The notes beneath the pieces are model-generated. The model worked only from the letters and a program-made list of their open reading frames with translations. It made no database searches and had not been told where the DNA came from. DNA of 64,000 nt from Annona cherimola (Eukaryota > Streptophyta > Magnoliopsida > Magnoliales > Annonaceae), in contig CM059971.1 of assembly GCA_030490835.1 (NCBI GenBank), positions 36,628,012 through 36,692,011 of the forward strand, given 5' to 3'. Within the stretch, counting starts at the first letter, position 1. Each line of letters begins with the position of its first letter. A program made the position numbers and the translations under genes. Positions 25,301-34,300 of this stretch are shown here, in pieces.

Positions 25301-28300
25301 TTTATTCTAAAGTTTTAAATATTTATATTATTTATTCTAAAAAAATATTTTTTGTTAGCAAAATAGTTAGGCAAAAACAATAATTTTTCTTAATTTAGTG
25401 AACATTTCCTTTTTTGATGTTACCCACAATTTCCCTTTCAGCGATATTGTGAATGCTGGTTTTCAGTGCTTAGTTTATCAGTCTTTTTAGTCATCATTGT
25501 TAGATTCTAATTGATGTAGGCACAAGTAAGGAGAAGAATTGAAGAAAGAGGAAGGATCCTCTTAAGTGGATGAAAAGAGAAAAAATGAATAGAAATAAAA
25601 TGTTAAAATTTTAAAGCAAAAGCAAGAGAGATTTGGGGAACTTTATTCAAAAGTATTCAATTTATTGTCAAAGCATATGTAAAAAATTAACTTTGCTCCC
25701 TATTTATAGGAGAGTTTCTACGTAACTTATACTTCAAGCAAAGTGGATTGCTCGCTTTCCTAATTCTTAAGCAAAGCAGATTGCTTGCTTGTCTAAGTCC
25801 CTGTTGCTCATTATAGGTCGCATATGTTTTCCAATTCCCTGTTGGTCACTTTAGTTTGTCAGCTAGCCTCAAGTCGTAGATCTCTAGCATGCATGTGTTC
25901 TACGAATCTACAGAGTTCAAGAAGGGGTGATGAAAAGAGAGATGGAAGCGTTATCACTCGTTGACTAAGTGTGAAGATTAGATACTTCAATTGATTATAA
26001 AAAATAAAAGGGGGCGGTGGCTACATATTTTATGCAATTTTTTTAAAGGTTGGGCTAGCAACCCTTAGTAACAGTTATTTTTAAGGGTTATTTGGCTAGT
26101 ATTTAGACTTTCTTGAGCCAACCATGTAAATGGGCATGTACTAATTTTGTTAATCAACATTTTTCATGCTGACAGCCTAATTTTGTTAATCAACATTTCC
26201 AATTGTTAATCAACTTTCTGCCTATTCCCATTGTTCATGCTGACAGCCTAATTTTGTTAGATTCAGAGCTTATGATTTCTCAATGCTAATCATTACTAAT
26301 AAAATTCTCCAAAAAAATCCTCCTCTAAAGGGCTGAAATTAACAGAAAATAAAAAAGTGAGAAAAATGCACCCGACCTGCCATATTCTATCAAATATTCT
26401 CCACCTCCAGCCAGCAACAGCGCCATCCTTCCGCAGCTCCAGTGAGAGCAAGGGATTTCCTTGTTAGTTGGGTTTACTTCATCTCTCTCTCTCTCTCTCA
26501 CTTCTTATTCCTGATTTGCTATTTTCCCTCTCTCCTCTGCGTTCTATGGATCATATGGTGATGCAACTATGCAAGTTGAAAGTGGGGGAAATCTCCCACT
26601 TTCCAATGGTTACTTGCAATGGCAGAGAGTATTTCTCTACCTCCTTTGATGTCCCTTAGCTCTCTCTTTCCCTACCCATCTCTAGCCATGCTAGACCAAG
26701 AAGGATGAATGGAATAATTCCCTTTCTTTAGTTGGCCTTCCTTCCTGCATGTGTGCATGCTGCGGCACCTAACTAAGCTGAAAGTATTGATCAAATTGAT
26801 TAACATTAAATGGCTTAAAGTATTTTACATAAATTCAGTGAAGAAAATATTTTTTTTCCATGGCCTCTTATTTTATTAAATTGCTAAATATAACAAGTTT
26901 ATATGAGAAATATGGTATTTCCATCAACAAAACTAGCTTCTTACATTGTTCTTGGGCTTAATTAACGAAAGGGCATTACATAAGCTCCTAGAGGAAAATC
27001 ACAGGCAATGAAGTGGAAATAGAATCAATTTGCATCAGATGAGAAAATTAATTTAAGTTCAAAGTGTAGAGATTTTCCTTTTTAAAAGCATTTAAAAATT
27101 TCCAAAATCCCTAGAGGGATGGACCATAAATTTTTTAGAGGCTTGATCCTGTTTGTCGAACTAATAGTTTCATTTGTTAGCCCAGGCCATAAAACACATT
27201 TAATTTTTTTTTAAAATTGTTATCTTAAGTGCATTCAATTAATCCACCAAGTTTTACCATTTTTAAAAATGTATATATCTTTTTTTCGTTCATGGCCGAG
27301 CTAACAAACGAAACAGTTGGCCTGGGCAAACAAGATCGCTACCCAATTTTTTAATCCATATTAATACTTTTTTTTTTTAAATGATAAAATCTTCCCTACT
27401 ATTTTCCTTGGTGAACTCATTGTTGCAGCCCCATACCGCAACCATAAACAGTGTCACTATGCAACAAAAGATTGTTTTCCATCCATATCTGGCCTTGCTC
27501 TGGCCACCTTTGCTGCTGCTGGACACATGCCTCAATAGTGCTGCTGCCAGTGACTGCTCAATGACTAATGAGCAGTTGCTGGCTAGTCTATCATTCAAAA
27601 TTTCAATTCTTTACTTGATTTTCCAAAATTCTCACTCCTTTCATTTTTTTGCAAGATAGTTTTGCTAAAATTTTTTGGAAATCATTAGCTATGTGCTTGT
27701 TTGGTTGATTGAATTTGGAATTGGAAAGGAAAGAGAATTTGGAAAAGTAGGGTCATTATAGGGTTATTGTGATAGGTATCTGTCAAATTATATATTGGAA
27801 AATGGAAAATATACGTAATAATGAGGAAAAATTGGGTTGCTATCTACGGGGTGATGGGAGCATCAGTTGGGAATTGAAAAAAAATTCAAAATTTTCCAAG
27901 ATGGAAGTCCAAATCCAATTCCACTGGATTCAACTGAACTAGCCCTTAATGTTCTCAAATTTGTAGAATGCTTTTGCAACTTCTATTGGGTATTGTGATT
28001 TACATTTGAGGTATATTCTTTTTCTTAGGCCTATTTTGTTTGACGTAAAGAAGTGCTATCCATTATTTACTTTGTGGTTTTGTTTGGTGATCTCGGATTT
28101 ATTTCCTGTTTCTGCATTTACTTTAGGTAACTCAACACAGGCTTATGAGAAGTAGTGTTAAGAAAGGAGTTGTTTTGCCAGAATCACTCAGTTCCAAAAG
28201 AACAAGATCAGGTCATTTCACTCATTTATGGTATCATGTATCGAGATTATTTGATTGCTATTTACTAGAGTTGACCAACTATTTATGTTAGACTGGGGAA

Positions 28301-31300
28301 CTAACCCTTTTCTCCTATTATTGTCATGATATGTTTTTCAGGGCGGTTGATTGTTCCTGTACTAGCTGATTGGTGCAATCAGCAACCAGTTTATGATTTG
28401 GTTAGTACATGTTCGTGCCCCCTGCCCATAGTTTTGATTCGGTCTTTTACTTTTTTTCTTGTAGCCATACTTGAACGAATCACATGCACTTAGTAATTAT
28501 ATTCTTGCATCCACGAATGCACATCACAATCCAGCTTCCCACATTTATGTTGTTAAAGATAGGGACCATAATGCAAATGAAATCAAAGTGGGAGCCTTTG
28601 CCATGGTTGTAATTCATAACCATGTTAGGAGTACGTGCCTGTTGGAGAATGCATGTTGTTGTTTTTATGGGATGGTGAATTTTGTAATTGGAGAGTCATT
28701 GTTCAAGCAGCAAAAATTTCTATTTTTTTCTTTCTTCTTTGGTAGAATCATGAAAGAACATTACTTTGTTGCAAGATAGATATTCTGTTGAATTTGTAAA
28801 CTCTTTCCCTTTTAAAAGTTTGTTTGCCTTATTTTGAGGACTTCTGGCTTGTTTCCTAAGAGCAAGGGGGTAAAAAAATAATTATGTTTGATTTTGCTTA
28901 CTGAAAGACTGATTTTCCTATTTTGATAGATTAGCTGTAAGTAGGCACTGGGTTCTTTTTGTCTTGTCTAACTTTTTTTCCCCCTAAAATTCCTTGTCTA
29001 AGTTGCATAATTATTAAAAGCCTATTTCCTTTTATTAGTTTATATTATTTTCACCAAATTATCTCTCTCTTTCCTGTAATGCCAACGTAATTATGGATTT
29101 AAAATATTAAATTTTTTTATTGAATTTAATTTTCATCTAGTTAAATTAGATTGTGAATATTCTAATTATTTTTTTCAATTCATCTAATTTTAGTTTATAT
29201 TATTGTGACGTTAATATTTGAACATTTTGTTTTAATCTGTTAGACATCTTAGTTATATTATCTTCATCAATATTGTTTTAATCTTTTCATATAACTAACA
29301 TATCTGTTTTATCTTTATTCTATTTACTCCTAATTATTACACCTATCATACATAACTGTTAGAGGTGCAAGGCGTGCTAATGCGCAAGGGGGTCTTGGGG
29401 CCTAGCGCAAGGTGCACTTTCAAGGCATGGGCTTGACTGAAGCAAGGCATACCCTACATAAATTTTTTCTAAAATATAATGGTGCCTAAAACTAGTAATA
29501 AAAATAGTATTAGTATTCAAGAGGCAGAATATGCATACCTCCTATAATTATCAAAAGTAAAAAGAAAAAAATGCAATTCAAATCTAACATATAACAATCA
29601 TAAATTCCATTTCGTCGAATTCATTTATTGAAAAGTATCACTAAATTGAGCAATCACTCAATTAATTTTAAAACACCGGCATATAATTTTAAAAAAGCAA
29701 TTTACTAAATTCCAAACGTCAGCATATAATTATAAATAATTTCAAAAGATCAAGCAGTCCCCTAAATTCCAATCAGCAGCATATATGATATCAAAATAGA
29801 CTGAATTCCAATTCAATATGTAGATATCATTATGAAACATCAAAGTCCAATTTGCGTCAGCTATGCTTATTATAATCTAAACAAAAATATATTAAATTTT
29901 AAAATGGCAGCAATGTCAATTAAGCATCAAGAATTCCAAACAGCAGCAACATGACCAATGTCAGCAGCATATATAAATTTTCAAATAAATTCAAAATATT
30001 TAATTAATTTGATGAATCACCAGTAATGAAGTTTAGCTTAAAAGATTTATCTACAGCCTACACAAGTAACACAAAAATCTGACCGCAGCTTGCTTGGGAG
30101 TCTTGATGAAAAAAAAATTATAAACAGGGGGCAACAGGCTAACAGCAGCTTGCGTGGGAGTCTAGATGAAAAAGAAAAATTATAAACAGGGGTGCTGGAT
30201 TGAGAGAACAGGGAAATTTGAGAATGGTGAAATAAAATTAAAGAAATATGTAAAGAAGATGGGTTTGGTTAAAGAAGATGGGTTTGGTTTAGTGTTGGAT
30301 GGTGGAGGAGAAGGAAAGACAGTGCCCAACAGAGAACAAGAAAAGAGAAGATGGTGTTGAACGGAGAAAAAGAGGATAAAAAAGAAGAATAAAAGAGAAG
30401 AAAACTAGAGCGGCAGTGCCAATGAAGAAGAGAGAAGGAGGTGGGCTTGAAATAGCTGGTCGCCCTGACAGATGCTCGTTTTTTAATTATTTAAAAAAAT
30501 AACTAAAAGCCTGTTTTAGTAAGGTCCACAAGCACACCTAGGGCCTGTTTGAAAGAAGTGCATTTAGAGGCACTTCTTTAAAGCTGTGTGCCTTGCTACA
30601 CCTATAGGTGCACCCCCTGCGCCCTGCTGTGCCGTGCGCCTAGGTGTGCCTTTGACAACTGTGCTATCATATCACGTCACTCTCACTTTTTCAAAATTTT
30701 TCTCACATTTTTTCCCTCTTATTTTTTTAAGCTCATACCAAACCGACCCTTAAATTGAACAAAGTTTTTAATATAAAAAAGACACCTCCAACCAATCAGA
30801 GCAAGACTTGTGATAATGTTCTACTTGACATTTAGAAATTCATTCTCAAAAGTTTTCTTTCCATGAGTATTTAGAATCGGTTCGCCTTGTCCCAACCAAA
30901 ATCAATTTCTAAGCACTATTGTACCTCTTGCCTAACCATAAGAAATCTTTTTTTCCACTATATGAAGGTTAAGCTACACATTACTGAATTTCAATTTAAG
31001 GGTCTGTTCAGGAAGAAGAGGTAGGAGTGGGGAAAATTTTGTGGAATTTTTTTTGAAAAAGATAGTATAATGTGATATCATAAGGGTAATGATTAAGACT
31101 ATAAGAGAATAATGATAAAATAGATGAATAGTTGTATGAAAAGATGCAAAAAAATGATTCAAATATAGGGTGTGCTTGGGAAGGGATAAAATTTTCAGGA
31201 GAATTTTTAGGGTAAAAATTTTTGAAATGAGAGAAAATAATGTGATATTGTAAGGATAATGATTGAAAAATATGATAGTTGTATGAAAAATTATGAAGAA

Positions 31301-34300
31301 ATAATTCAAAAATAGGGTAGTTCTATAAAAAAATTTGATGAAATTATTGAAAAGTAAGGTTGTTGTCAAGAGTGAAAAGTTTTAATTTAAAAAGTTTCAT
31401 GTGTAAATAAACACACCCATAGAGTTAATAATAAAAGTGTAGTAGTTAGGTCGTTAAAATGCCAAATTATGTCAAAAGGTATGTAGGATGAAGTGGACAA
31501 AAATTATTTTCCTTTTACACAATGTCAAACGGTCCCAAAGTTTCAAATCTTCTAATTCCCAACCAAATCAATTGATAGATTGTTCTAGTATATTTTGGCA
31601 TGTAGGAGACATGGTCTAGTAGTTTTCACAGGTTTCCCATCAATTAAACCAAGCTGTCAGTTTAGTCAAAAATTACATTTTCTTTCATCAAGAAAAACAA
31701 AACATTTTGAGCACTTAATTCAAGACTTCACCTCCAAAAGTTTAAATGCTCATTTTTGGGCATTAAGACACCCTAAGCACTCCACCCGTATTACATACCT
31801 CAAATGCATGTCCTCATGCAATCCACCTAGTCAAATCGTGGCTAACACAAAATATGACCATCTCGGTTCTCTTTCCCTCTATGAACCAACTCATATATCC
31901 CAAAACACTCAAGTCATCATCAATAGCGATTCTAGTGGCTCACACACATATGATAAAAGTCCAATACACACGTTAGTATCTTCTATTGGCCTCAAATACA
32001 TGAATGACCATTTCCATTCAACATTCGAGAAATCGTGCGAGACCTTTAACATTATATTACATGATTTGGGAACTTGGGAGCTTACACTCACACCTTGCAA
32101 TGCTTCAATGGTGGACTATCCAACTCAGACAATATCAAGAAGGAAACAAGAAAAGGAAAACGAGAGAAGGGAATTAGAAATAGAATGACAAAGATAGCCA
32201 TTTGGTTTCATTGATTCATTTTCCTCTTACATATCTTCTTCCATGCTATTCAACTTAGTCTCTCTCCCTAAACACAACACCAACCTATCATTGTCTTACA
32301 TGTGGGACTCTTATTACAGATGTGATCCATCCTTCACACCTTTTTTATATTTTTTTTAATTTTTAAGCGAAGATCCATCCTTCACACTTATCATACTGCT
32401 TTGTTGCTGTTGTTGTTAGCAAGGTGATTTTTTGAGAATTAACCCTTTGTCGTTGTTGTAGTAGTAGTTAGCCTTTTATTGTTGTTGCTGTCGTCATCGT
32501 TGTTAATGCTACTGTCATTGTTGTAGTTAGTCTTTTAATGTTGTTGTTGTTGAAATCACTGTCATTGTTGTAGTTAATCTTTTAATGTTGTTGTTGTTGA
32601 AATGGCGATTTTTTAAAAATTAGTCTTTTGTTAATGTTGCTGCCCTTTTATTGATGATGATGATGATGTCGTTGTTGTTAACCTTTTATTGTTGTTGTTT
32701 TTAACATTGGTAGATTTTGAGAATCAGCCTTTTTAGCCATCCCTGTATATCCAGAACTATTATTGTTGTGAAAGATAGAAATAGAATGACAAAGATAACA
32801 ATTCGGTTTCATTGATTCATTTTACTCTGAATTATCTTCTCTGTTGTTATTCAACTGTCTCTCCCTTAACACCACCTACCCCATCATTTTCTTACATGTG
32901 TGACTGTTATTACACGTGATCCATCTCTCACACTCATTCACACTACTTTGTTGTTGTTGTTGTTGCTGCTGCTGCTGTTAAAAAGGTTATTTTTTAAGAT
33001 CAGGCTTTTATCAATCCTTAGAGATTTGTGAGTGTTGTTGTTGACAATGGTGATTTTTTGAGAATTAGCCTTTTGTTGTTGTTGTTAACACTGTTAATGG
33101 TGTTATTGTTGTTGTTAACACTGTTAATGGTGGTGTTGTTGTTGCTGTTAACAATGTTAATGGTGTTGTTTGTAGTTAGCTTTTGTTGTTGTTGTTGAAA
33201 ATGGTGATTTTTTTGACAATTAGCCTTTTATTAATGCTGTTGTCCTTTTATTGATGTTGTTGTTGTTGTTAAGAATGGTGATTTTTTTGAAAATTAACCT
33301 TTGTTTGTTGTTGTTAACATTGGTAGATTTTGAGAATCGGCTTTTTTATCTGTCCCTGTATATATGATGACGATGTTTATGACAGTGATTTTTTGAGAAT
33401 TAGCCTTTTATCTATCCTTGTAGATCCATGGGTATTTTTCTGCAAATGAAACAATGGTTTCATTAAGGAGGATTCTGTTTAATCTTTTCTGTGTTCCAAT
33501 TGCTTTCTGTTTGCACATTTTGAATTGAAGAATAATAGCCGTACACTGCTGAAATAATTGCTTTATGATTGCAGGATGGTGGTATTACTGGAATTGCTAT
33601 TGGCTTGAATAAGAAGCTACCACCTAAAGGTTTGTCTCAACTTTCGAGCCAATTAAAAGGGGACACTGCTTTCCAAATTTTAACCAGAATTGTCTACATT
33701 AACTATGATCTGTGGGTCATCTAGATCTATCCTTAACTAGTAAGGGTCTAATGGGGATTCAAGAACGATGTCGTCAAAAGTAATCCATTTCCCAGTTTTA
33801 AATGAAATAGTAATTATTAATTGTAAGTGATATTTCTTGTAGAAATTTTAATTAAATGGCAGTAAAAGTTAGATGACTTCCCGCATTCTTTTTTTTAAAG
33901 GATTATGATACTATATAATGGGTTATTAGTTAGCTAAATAACAAAATCATGTATTTTATATTTTTAATATATATATATATATGTATGTATGTATGTATTT
34001 GCTTTTTCTCACTTTTATGTGAGACCAAGTGTATTTAGTTCATATGTCAAATTTTAACGTTTTTGGATTCTTGTATGTATTGTTTACAAAATTTAAAAAA
34101 TAAAAAATTTTCAGTCGTGCTCACACTCCATGCATGAGAAATGATAAAATTCTCCATTTTTAAAATTTTATGAAATCTATATAAATTAAAAAATGATAGA
34201 TTTTAGTATTTTAACTAAATTCTCTTGGACTTACATAAAAGCGAAGAGAAAAAACAAAAATAATATATCAAAAATATAAAATGTATGTGGTTGTTACTTA

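Noticed and set aside
26468..26659. Possible short gene after a (CT)n leader
   Set aside because: The frame is a Leu/Ser run from the CT repeat with no downstream exon; the region lies in a KNL2 intron.
28471..28779. 102-codon frame near the CENPC-like exons
   Set aside because: It starts inside the intron after a good donor, adds no conserved motif, and would need to skip an in-phase splice site.
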